A DNA stretch of 13,579 nt from Paludibacter sp. (GTDB lineage: Bacteria; Bacteroidota; Bacteroidia; Bacteroidales; Paludibacteraceae): the NCBI GenBank assembly GCA_030655595.1, contig JAUSNQ010000054.1:1-13579 (forward strand). Reading direction: 5' to 3'. A model generated the notes under the pieces. It was not told where the DNA came from. It did not search any database and worked only from the letters and a program-made list of their open reading frames with translations. The translations under genes and the position numbers were made by a program. Shown one piece after another: positions 7,578-13,579 of the stretch (positions within the stretch are counted from its first letter, which is position 1; every line of letters begins with the position of its first letter).

Positions 7578-9929
7578 ATGCGATTGAGTAGTAAAAAAAA
7601 ATATCTGAATATTAGATTGTTGTTTATATTGATATTCCTTGTTTTATTTGTTGCTCGCAATGAGTCACAGAATAAATTTACAATAAGTGGATCAATTGTA
7701 GACCAAGAAAATGGAGAGACTTTACCGGGCGCAGCTATCTCAGTCATTGAATTGCCCGGAATCGGTGTTTCTAGTAATACTTACGGTTATTATGCTTTGA
7801 CTTTGCCTGAAGGATCTTATGTATTTCAAGTGACTTATCTTGGTTTTAAATTATACGAATACGCAGTAAATCTTGTACGCAATATACACCATGACATCAA
7901 ATTAGTGTCTCAAAGCACTTTGCTCGAAGAATTTGAAGTGTATCCTTTTCGGAAAAATGACAATATCCTTTTAAATAATATCGGTGTTGAGAAACTTCAA
8001 GTCAGTGAAATCAAAAATATTCCTGTGTTCTTCGGCGAACACGATATCATGAAAACAATAACGCTGACAGCAGGAGTGAAATCAATCAGGGAGGGTAATG
8101 GTGGTATATACGTGCGGGGAGGAAATAATTCCCATAACTTGGTCTTATTAGATGAGGCAACTGTATATCATGCCAGTCACCTGCTCGGTTTCTTTTCTAC
8201 ATTCAACAGTGATGCCATCAAGGATCTGACAATTTACAAGGGTACTGCTCCGGCAAATTATGGTGGCCGACTTGCTTCTGTCATGGATGTGCGTATGAAG
8301 GATGGAAATAATCAAAGAATAGCTGTAAGCGGCGGACTTGGTTTGATATCGTCCCGTTTATCCGTAGAATCTCCCATAGTTAAAGATCGTGGCTCTATTT
8401 TGATTGCTGCAAGAAGGACTTACATTGATATGTTATTGAAATTGACGGATGATCCGACTTTGAATAGCAATACCTTGAATTTTTATGACCTGAATGCCAA
8501 AGTAAATTTTAAAGTGAATGATAGAAACCGGATTTACTTATCTGCTTATTCCGGAAGAGATGCTTTTGGTGTTCCTCAACGGATGGGACTTGAATGGGGA
8601 AATCGTACGGCAACTGTACGCTGGAATCGTGTGTGGTACGATCAGTTATTCAGTAATACTTCATTGATTTACAGCGATTTCGATTATAAAGTAGATATGT
8701 TTTTTGAACCTTCTGAATTCAGTATTTTGTCAAGCATCAAAAATTATCAATTTAAACATGAATTTCAGTATTATTTAGATGAAAAGAATAAGTTAACCTT
8801 TGGTTATGAGCATATTAATTATACAATCACTCCCGGACAATTAAAAGCAGATGAAAATGCAATTGTGCATCCCTTTGTCATTCAGGAAAGATTTGGAACA
8901 GAGCAAGCATTTTATATCGGTAATGATTTTAAACCTGTTGATAAATGGAATGTTAATTTTGGGATTAGACTGAATATGTTTCGTTTATCTGGACCTGGTG
9001 ATTTCTACAGGTATGAGGATGGTGAGCCGGTTGAAGAAACTTCTTTTTCGTCAAGTGAAGCCGTAAAATCTTATTTTTCCCCTGAACGTCGTTTAAATCT
9101 AACATATATCATCAATCAACAAAAGTCTGTTAAATTCTCGTACACAGCAAACACCCAAAACATTCATTTAATAACAACTTCATCTGCTTCTTTACCCGTT
9201 GATATCTGGATCATGTCGGGTCCGAATATTAAACCTCAAAGCAGTGATTTTTTATCTTTGGGTTATTACCGGAATTTCAAGAATGACATGTATCAATTTA
9301 CAGCCGAAACGTATATCAAATGGTTGCAAAATCAAATTGATTTAAAAAACGGTGCCGATATCATGGCGAATCAACACATCGAAGGAGAATTGCTGTTTGG
9401 AAAAGGACGGGCCTATGGATTAGAGCTGATGCTGAAAAAGAAATATGGGATGTTAAATGGTTGGGTAAGCTATACTTTATCCAGAACAGAGTTGAATATT
9501 CCCGGAATCAATGATAATAATTGGTATCCTGCACGACATGACATCACAAACGATTTAGCTATTGTTGGTATATTGGATTTGTCGAAGGCCATTACTTTTT
9601 CGGCTACCTGGGTGTATCAAACCGGCAATGCGGTAACATTTCCAAGTGGAAGATATGAAATCAACGGCGTAGTGCGGTATTACAGCAGCGAACGAAATGG
9701 TTATCGGATGCCGGATTACCATCGACTTGATTTGGGCTTAACCTGGAACTTCAGACAAAGGGGAAAATTTCACAGCAGTCTGAATTTTTCCGTTTACAAT
9801 GCATACGGTAGAAAAAATGCTTTTGCGATAGATTTTGAATCGGATCCTATTGATCCGGGGCAAACCCGAGCGGTTATGACTTATTTATTTACTGCAATAC
9901 CATCGATTACCTATAATTTTATTTTTTAA
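7578..9929 (+). CDS. TonB-dependent outer-membrane receptor with carboxypeptidase-regulatory-like N-terminus
   Basis: This 783-residue protein starts with a basic end and hydrophobic signal sequence (RLLFILIFLVLFVA, about 13-26). A carboxypeptidase-D-regulatory-like beta-sandwich follows (about 34-112; GSIVDQENGETLPGAAISV and YGYYALTLPEGSY). The short acidic stretch LLEEFEVY (115-122) is in the usual place of a TonB box. The plug domain (about 135-242) contains IYVRGGNNSHNLVLLDEA and YKGTAPANYGGRLASVMDV. The rest is a predicted 22-stranded beta-barrel ending in F. Length is at the short end for this class, and no SusD gene is next to it. It would import or bind an unknown ligand using TonB/ExbBD energy. 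In Bacteroidota this receptor type is often followed by a DUF4249 protein, as here. Unusually, the two are separated by a terminator and a second promoter. The start is fixed by the abutting upstream stop and the signal sequence. Confidence 0.93.
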   Translation: MRLSSKKKYLNIRLLFILIFLVLFVARNESQNKFTISGSIVDQENGETLPGAAISVIELPGIGVSSNTYGYYALTLPEGSYVFQVTYLGFKLYEYAVNLVRNIHHDIKLVSQSTLLEEFEVYPFRKNDNILLNNIGVEKLQVSEIKNIPVFFGEHDIMKTITLTAGVKSIREGNGGIYVRGGNNSHNLVLLDEATVYHASHLLGFFSTFNSDAIKDLTIYKGTAPANYGGRLASVMDVRMKDGNNQRIAVSGGLGLISSRLSVESPIVKDRGSILIAARRTYIDMLLKLTDDPTLNSNTLNFYDLNAKVNFKVNDRNRIYLSAYSGRDAFGVPQRMGLEWGNRTATVRWNRVWYDQLFSNTSLIYSDFDYKVDMFFEPSEFSILSSIKNYQFKHEFQYYLDEKNKLTFGYEHINYTITPGQLKADENAIVHPFVIQERFGTEQAFYIGNDFKPVDKWNVNFGIRLNMFRLSGPGDFYRYEDGEPVEETSFSSSEAVKSYFSPERRLNLTYIINQQKSVKFSYTANTQNIHLITTSSASLPVDIWIMSGPNIKPQSSDFLSLGYYRNFKNDMYQFTAETYIKWLQNQIDLKNGADIMANQHIEGELLFGKGRAYGLELMLKKKYGMLNGWVSYTLSRTELNIPGINDNNWYPARHDITNDLAIVGILDLSKAITFSATWVYQTGNAVTFPSGRYEINGVVRYYSSERNGYRMPDYHRLDLGLTWNFRQRGKFHSSLNFSVYNAYGRKNAFAIDFESDPIDPGQTRAVMTYLFTAIPSITYNFIF

Positions 9930-9961
9930 TTCGACGTGGAAGCATCGTACGAATTACAAGC

Positions 9962-9988
9962 AAAATCGCACACCTGTGCGATTTTTTT
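9962..9988 (+). terminator. Rho-independent terminator after the TonB receptor
   Basis: A 10-bp stem AAAATCGCAC / GTGCGATTTT (9962-9971 and 9976-9985) with loop ACCT continues into a T run to 9988. It lies 32 bp after the receptor stop codon. It shares the CGCACAC-TGTGCG core with the terminator at 7108-7132 and forms the left edge of the second module copy. Confidence 0.9.
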
Positions 9989-9995
9989 AGTTTAA

Positions 9996-10024
9996 TCTCG
10001 CTCATTTTATCATTTCTTACATGT
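9996..10024 (+). promoter_or_regulatory. Conserved upstream block 1, copy B (candidate activator site)
   Basis: This 29-bp stretch begins TCTCGCTCA and ends TTACATGT. It differs from 7142-7169 by one substitution and one inserted base. It lies at about -155 to -127 from the predicted start, within 2 bp of the position of copy A. Confidence 0.5.
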
Positions 10025-10054
10025 AATTATTAGTTGAATTTACGATAAAAACAG

Positions 10055-10076
10055 CATTTAAATATCATATATTCAA
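10055..10076 (+). promoter_or_regulatory. Conserved upstream block 2, copy B
   Basis: This block starts CATTTAAATA and ends ATATTCAA, matching 7200-7221 at 20 of 22 positions. It lies at about -96 to -75 from the predicted start, one base from the position of copy A. The sequence between blocks 1 and 2 is not conserved, which supports selection on the blocks. Confidence 0.45.
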
Positions 10077-10093
10077 TTATATAGCAAGTTTTG

Positions 10094-10115
10094 GATAGCC
10101 TTCGCGAAATCTATC
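10094..10115 (+). repeat. Dyad symmetry upstream of promoter B
   Basis: The inverted repeat GATAG (10094-10098)/CTATC (10111-10115) encloses the perfect palindrome TTCGCGAA (10101-10108). It occupies the same place as the dyad at 7228-7256 but with different sequence and a centre about 7 bp nearer the promoter. Confidence 0.4.
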
Positions 10116-10124
10116 AGAAACTTT

Positions 10125-10140
10125 CGGCATGTATTATGCA
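10125..10140 (+). promoter_or_regulatory. Candidate sigma-54 (-24/-12) promoter B, before the DUF4249 gene
   Basis: CGGCATG-N4-ATGCA has GG at 10126-10127 and GC at 10138-10139 with exactly 10 bp between. It matches TGGCAYR-N4-TTGCW at 10 of 12 defined positions. The predicted start is an A near 10151, 19 nt before the ATG at 10170. The surrounding 36 bp match promoter A at 32 positions. An NtrC-type activator gene lies about 3 kb upstream. Confidence 0.72.
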
Positions 10141-10169
10141 AATGCAGTACATGAAAAAAGAATAAAATT

Positions 10170-10991
10170 ATGAAAACAATAATTATCAATAAAAAACTTG
10201 GAACTATCATTCCAATTTTGATGTTCCTTTTATCAGTGACATCTTGCACTGAAGTCATTTCATTCGATTTTAAGGAGGTTGATTCACAGCTTGTTATTGA
10301 GGCATTTGTTCCTGAATCACAAAATGCTGAAGTGATTATTACAAAAACGATGAGCTTTAATACGAATAATCAACCCAATCATGTGACAGGTGCCCTTGTA
10401 ATTTTAGAAGATGGAAATGGCTTGCAGGAAACCCTTTACGAATTTGCTCCCGGACGCTATCGTTCTTCGAACATTAAAGGTGTACCAGGTATGAGTTATA
10501 AGCTTACTGTAGAAACGGATAACCATTATCGCGAGATTAAATCGATAGATGTGATGCCTACGCCGGTTTCTATGAGTCGATTAAGGGTTAGAGAATCGAA
10601 TATGCCTGATGTGGATGGCCTACCAATACCTGCATGGGAGGTAATTGTAGAATACGAAGATCCTGAAGATGAGACGAATTATTACCGTTTTGTTGAATAT
10701 ATCAATAGTAAACCGGTTGCTAGTTATGTTGAAAATGATAAGTTTAATAACGGCATGAAAAACAAAAGTTTTTTGACATCCGCATCTCGTGTCTTGGTTC
10801 CGGGTGATACCCTAACCGTTGAAATGCAAGTGATATCAAAAGCTGTCTACGATTATTTCTTTGGTTTTAGTTTGTTAAACACTTTACCACAAGGAAGTAA
10901 TGTTGTAAATCCTGTTACGAATATATCCGGAGTGAAATTGGGTTATTTCAGTGCTCACACTGTGAACAGAAGGAGTATTGTGATTAAGTAA
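10170..10991 (+). CDS. DUF4249-type lipoprotein
   Basis: This 273-residue protein has a lipoprotein signal: basic start, hydrophobic stretch (about 11-22) and lipobox SVTSC with the lipidated cysteine at C26. The mature part resembles DUF4249, a Bacteroidota family of extracytoplasmic, largely beta-stranded proteins. Matching features are the early QLVIEAFVPES segment, the VTGALVILEDGNG strand-turn, and the C-terminal NPVTNISGVKLGYFSAHTV, near the family's usual GxLGYF ending. It is on the short side for the family. DUF4249 proteins are commonly encoded next to TonB receptors of the type at 7578-9929, and a partner role at the outer membrane is plausible but unproven. The gene has its own -24/-12-like promoter and is separated from the receptor by a terminator, so the pair may be coregulated rather than cotranscribed. 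Confidence 0.85.
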   Translation: MKTIIINKKLGTIIPILMFLLSVTSCTEVISFDFKEVDSQLVIEAFVPESQNAEVIITKTMSFNTNNQPNHVTGALVILEDGNGLQETLYEFAPGRYRSSNIKGVPGMSYKLTVETDNHYREIKSIDVMPTPVSMSRLRVRESNMPDVDGLPIPAWEVIVEYEDPEDETNYYRFVEYINSKPVASYVENDKFNNGMKNKSFLTSASRVLVPGDTLTVEMQVISKAVYDYFFGFSLLNTLPQGSNVVNPVTNISGVKLGYFSAHTVNRRSIVIK

Positions 10992-11017
10992 ATAACAAGA
11001 CCCCCTAATCAGCATTA

Positions 11018-11034
11018 ACACCTTTTACGGGTGT
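11018..11034 (+). terminator. Possible weak hairpin after the DUF4249 gene
   Basis: ACACC (11018-11022) can pair with GGTGT (11030-11034) across a 7-base loop, 26 bp after the stop codon. There is no T run after it, so it is a poor intrinsic terminator. Readthrough on the + strand may instead meet the convergent hairpin at 11063-11094. Confidence 0.25.
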
Positions 11035-11055
11035 GCAGAAATAGTTAACGGAAAT

Positions 11056-11094
11056 AAAAAAAACGAGGCTGTCCTGTGTTTCGGAGAGCCTCGT
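11056..11094 (-). terminator. Rho-independent terminator of the T9SS-protein gene
   Basis: Read on the - strand, an 8-bp stem ACGAGGCT/AGCCTCGT (11087-11094 with 11063-11070) is extended by a TCC/GGA pairing inside the loop. It is followed by a run of eight U residues (11056-11063 on the + strand as A), whose last A also starts the stem. It begins 14 bp after the stop codon and is a strong intrinsic terminator. Confidence 0.9.
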
Positions 11095-11108
11095 AGTAAT
11101 GCGATTGA

Positions 11109-13220
11109 CTATTTTTTGATAAACTTCATGCTGTAATTGTCGATGGTTACAAGATAAGTGCCTGATTTGAAGGTAGAAAGGTTAATGATTGTATTGCCTT
11201 CTCCGGCGGTATAATTATTTATTTGTTGTCCGCTGAGATTGGATATACGGATAGTTTGTCCAGCTTTTGTACCCGCCACAGTCAGACGGTCGTTTGCAGG
11301 ATTAGGGAAAGTCTGTACTTTCACCACAAAGGCGGGAACATTACCCGCTACATCATGTTCAGAATAGAAGTATATTGTCCGTTGGATTTCAACCCAGTTG
11401 AATGACCACTCATATTTGTTTTTCTTTCCTCCGACGGGAACAAACACTCCATCAGCATGAAACACATTATACCAACCCGCAGGAGTTCCATCAGTTTTAT
11501 AATAAACATGGCTACCAAATTCATCTTGAATAAGAATAGTTCCATCAGGATTTATTATACCAGTGATAGATTCTCCGGTAGGAATCTCCGTTAAACCATC
11601 AGGCCCATAAAAACCATCCAAATATACACTATAAGTAGCACTTATAGCTATTTCTTGTTTTACCGGGATTCTCAATTCTGTTTTATTATCGTTCACAATA
11701 CCATATACGGGAGTTGATGAACTTGAGCCACCAGCCACCAGGTTTGTTATCCATACTTTCTTTGTATCGGAAACATCGTTGAACATATTAACAGTCCATG
11801 ATTGTTGATTGTTAAAGTAACTTGTAGCAGTGGCTGCGTAGTCACCAGTGCAAAAAGCATTATCAGGGATTGTGGGTTCTCCGCCTGCCCAATTATACAT
11901 CACTCTGGCAGTTTGTTTGCCGTTTTCATCATAAATATTTTCTATTTTATAAGTAGATCCCGTCAACCATTCGCCTTTGCTGCTATCACGATTAAGTTGC
12001 ATACGATAAAGTTCCTGTCCGTATTTATTATAAGCGAGTTCTATATATTGGTATACCTGCCATTCACCTGAAAGGTTGTCCCAATAACAGTGTCCTATGT
12101 TTTTGCTCAAATACCACCATCCCCCGGCTTCCAAATTCCAGTCGTAACGATCATAAGATCCCAAATTACCGTTTTCGTCGTAACGTGTTACATCTTTATG
12201 CGTTTTTATAAACTCGTTATTCTCTATATTGTAATAAACGGTATAATCTCCTTCTTTGCCGTTTTTGTTTATCGCCAGCCAGTTTTCGCCGTTTTTGACG
12301 TATTTCGCAGTAGCGATTTCATTGTCGTTGCTGTCATATTCGGTTTCGGTTCTGGTTGTCCAATCCCATGCATCACTGTTCCAGTGATAATCAGCAATGA
12401 ATTGAGTGTAGGCATTGTCGGCACTCTTACTGTAACCGTATTTACTTGTACCTTTCCATGTTCCAGTTTCAGCATTCCAGTCGTAATAAGCTTTTGTGAA
12501 GTCGTATCCGTCTTCATCGAAAAGTTGGTCAAATCTTGAAAATGGTAACCACAAATTTTCCGATGTATAATTGTATATATTCCGGTATTTATAGTAATTT
12601 GTATTTCCATGGAGAACTGTTTCTTCTTTTGATGTATACCTCAGATTTTGTGTTTCACTGGCCCAATCTGATCTTATTTCAATAAAAGTCTTATTATTCT
12701 CGGAATCCACTCCCCACTCCCTTTCGGTTTTATAAGACACTTGCCACGTACCGGATCCCGGATCCCAGCCATAAAATGCTTTGAGCGTTAAATCACTGTT
12801 GTTATTGTACTCGAATACGTATTTGTGATAACCTTCCCACTGCTGAGTTACATCGTCCCAACCATAAAAAGCATTTAAAACAATTTTTCCCTGAGTGTTG
12901 TATCCATAAATGTTTTTTTGAACATAAGTACCGTCAGTGTTTCTGGTTACGGTACTGTCGAGCAGTATATGTGTTTCTTCCGTAGCTTGAGGGGTGCGAT
13001 ACGCTGTGAAAGCACTGTGCTTTTTCAGTATGAAATCAGATAAACTTTCGATTTTCAACATTTCAAACTGCTGTTGTCCGTCTTTTTCCAACAACTGCAA
13101 AGTATTTTGATGTTTCGTTGTTTGCAGTTTGTCGTTTAACCTTGTCATGTTATCCTTCGCCTGTATGGCAAAAATTGTCACGCACAAAAACGTGGCACCG
13201 AATAAATAAATTCTTCTCAT
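11109..13220 (-). CDS. Secreted repeat protein with type IX secretion sorting domain
   Basis: This 703-residue protein has a signal peptide (about 1-21, MRRIYLFGATFLCVTIFAIQA) and a C-terminal type A sorting domain (about 636-703). That domain begins FPNPANDRLTV, includes the GQTIRISNLSGQQ segment and ends SGTYLVTIDNYSMKFIKK, marking it for export by the type IX system. Residues about 105-445 are degenerate repeats built around YxWDxxTGxW and Tyr-rich strands. Clear copies are YGWDDVTQQW (119-128), YGWDPGSGTW (150-159), YDWNAETGTW (246-255), YDWNLEAGGW (359-368) and YWDNLSGEW (379-387). They resemble repeats in uncharacterised Bacteroidales surface proteins. A distinct beta-rich region (about 452-610) follows, with GDYAATATSYF and KVWITNLVAGG. 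The substrate or role is unknown. The gene is convergent with the lipoprotein gene and has its own terminator. The T9SS call is firm; a link to the signalling operon is not shown. Confidence 0.88.
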   Translation of the reverse strand: MRRIYLFGATFLCVTIFAIQAKDNMTRLNDKLQTTKHQNTLQLLEKDGQQQFEMLKIESLSDFILKKHSAFTAYRTPQATEETHILLDSTVTRNTDGTYVQKNIYGYNTQGKIVLNAFYGWDDVTQQWEGYHKYVFEYNNNSDLTLKAFYGWDPGSGTWQVSYKTEREWGVDSENNKTFIEIRSDWASETQNLRYTSKEETVLHGNTNYYKYRNIYNYTSENLWLPFSRFDQLFDEDGYDFTKAYYDWNAETGTWKGTSKYGYSKSADNAYTQFIADYHWNSDAWDWTTRTETEYDSNDNEIATAKYVKNGENWLAINKNGKEGDYTVYYNIENNEFIKTHKDVTRYDENGNLGSYDRYDWNLEAGGWWYLSKNIGHCYWDNLSGEWQVYQYIELAYNKYGQELYRMQLNRDSSKGEWLTGSTYKIENIYDENGKQTARVMYNWAGGEPTIPDNAFCTGDYAATATSYFNNQQSWTVNMFNDVSDTKKVWITNLVAGGSSSSTPVYGIVNDNKTELRIPVKQEIAISATYSVYLDGFYGPDGLTEIPTGESITGIINPDGTILIQDEFGSHVYYKTDGTPAGWYNVFHADGVFVPVGGKKNKYEWSFNWVEIQRTIYFYSEHDVAGNVPAFVVKVQTFPNPANDRLTVAGTKAGQTIRISNLSGQQINNYTAGEGNTIINLSTFKSGTYLVTIDNYSMKFIKK

Positions 13221-13579
13221 TTTTTATATATTTTAGATGTTTAACGTCATCCCGATAATATGAAAATAGAAAAATGTTAAGGTCGTCTTGAAACAGTATT
13301 ATTTCTATGGCATTTAAATACAGATTAATAACTAAGATTCAAGATGGAATTAACCGCCAACAAAATTACTTTTTTTTTTACATATTTGTATAATATTTTA
13401 AAATTAGTTTGAAAAAAATATTATTGTGAAAGTGGTGGTTCAACTTAAATCCTTCTCCACATTCTTATTTACAGCATACAAAACTTTGTTTTACCGTTGC
13501 TCTGCTTTTCGTCACATTTTGAACATTTGGCGGTTTATTTGTCAATTGTTATTTCAAAATCAATCATCGGCATAAAATC
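13221..13579. other. Intergenic region upstream of the T9SS-protein gene
   Basis: This AT-rich 359-bp stretch has no convincing gene on either strand. It has a run of eleven or so T residues after 13369 (A run on the - strand). On the - strand, TAATTTTG (13361-13368) fits the Bacteroidetes -7 box, about 140 bp before the ATG, without a clear -33 partner. GCATTTAAATA at 13311-13321 recalls block 2 of the duplicated module, but neither flank matches and no -24/-12 motif accompanies it. I see no good sigma-54 promoter facing the T9SS gene. Confidence 0.5.
13361..13368 (-). promoter_or_regulatory. Candidate Bacteroidetes -7 box (TAATTTTG) for the T9SS-protein gene
   Basis: TAATTTTG on the - strand fits TAnnTTTG. 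It would give a long leader of about 130 nt, and no convincing TTG -33 element is visible at 19-21 bp, so this is a weak call. Confidence 0.25.

Noticed and set aside
7108..9988. The two similar intergenic regions as ends of a mobile element carrying the winged-helix and TonB genes
   Set aside because: They are direct, strongly diverged outside short blocks, lack target duplications, and no transposase or recombinase gene is present. A shared regulatory module explains them better.
12090..12539. Long hydrophobic frame on the + strand opposite the T9SS-protein gene
   Set aside because: It is the antisense of Tyr/Asn/Glu-rich repeats, which produces Val/Ile/Phe-rich reading by chance; the - strand gene has a signal peptide and sorting domain.
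13527..13542. TGGCGG-type sequence with GG-N10-GT on the + strand, a possible further sigma-54 promoter near the window end
   Set aside because: Only the GG, one flanking C and part of the -12 side match; the CAYR positions fail, the surrounding module blocks are absent and no downstream gene is visible in the window.
13568..13579. CGGCAT at the window edge, like the start of the -24 element in both modules
   Set aside because: The -12 half would lie beyond the window, and the upstream AGAAACTTT and block sequences of the module are absent, so it cannot be judged.

Overview
The window looks like chromosomal DNA of a member of the Bacteroidota, probably of the Bacteroidales/Marinilabiliales kind. 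The DNA is AT-rich, and it encodes a SusC-style TonB receptor with a carboxypeptidase-regulatory-like N-terminus, a DUF4249 lipoprotein and a protein with a type IX secretion sorting domain. Shine-Dalgarno sequences are weak or absent, as is usual in this phylum. No rRNA, tRNA, insertion sequence, prophage or CRISPR array is visible.

Left part (297-7096, + strand): four tightly packed genes form a signalling operon. They are a CheR-like methyltransferase, a membrane-bound hybrid histidine kinase (4-helix-type sensor, HAMP, GAF, coiled coil, HisKA/HATPase, two receiver domains), a soluble REC-PAS-HisKA-HATPase kinase of the NtrB type, and an NtrC-type sigma-54 activator (REC, AAA+, Fis HTH). 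The last three genes overlap at their ends.

Middle part (7097-10991, + strand): two transcription units follow. The first is a 73-residue winged-helix-like protein abutting a TonB-dependent outer-membrane receptor. The second is a DUF4249 lipoprotein. Each unit is preceded by a copy of the same ~180 bp intergenic module: a terminator hairpin with the same core, two conserved upstream blocks, and a -24/-12 (sigma-54-like) promoter. The corresponding elements lie within 1-2 bp of the same distance from the promoter. The downstream copy matches the sigma-54 consensus at 10 of 12 defined positions and the upstream copy at 9 of 12.

The main hypothesis is a self-contained circuit. A membrane/cytoplasmic phosphorelay activates the encoded NtrC-type protein, which binds the conserved upstream blocks and switches on sigma-54 transcription of the neighbouring outer-membrane receptor and its lipoprotein partner. 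The ligand is unknown.

Right part (11109-13220, - strand): a secreted 703-residue repeat protein with a type IX sorting domain, convergent with the lipoprotein gene and with its own strong terminator. No sequence link to the circuit is visible. The end regions (1-296 and 13221-13579) carry no recognisable gene.
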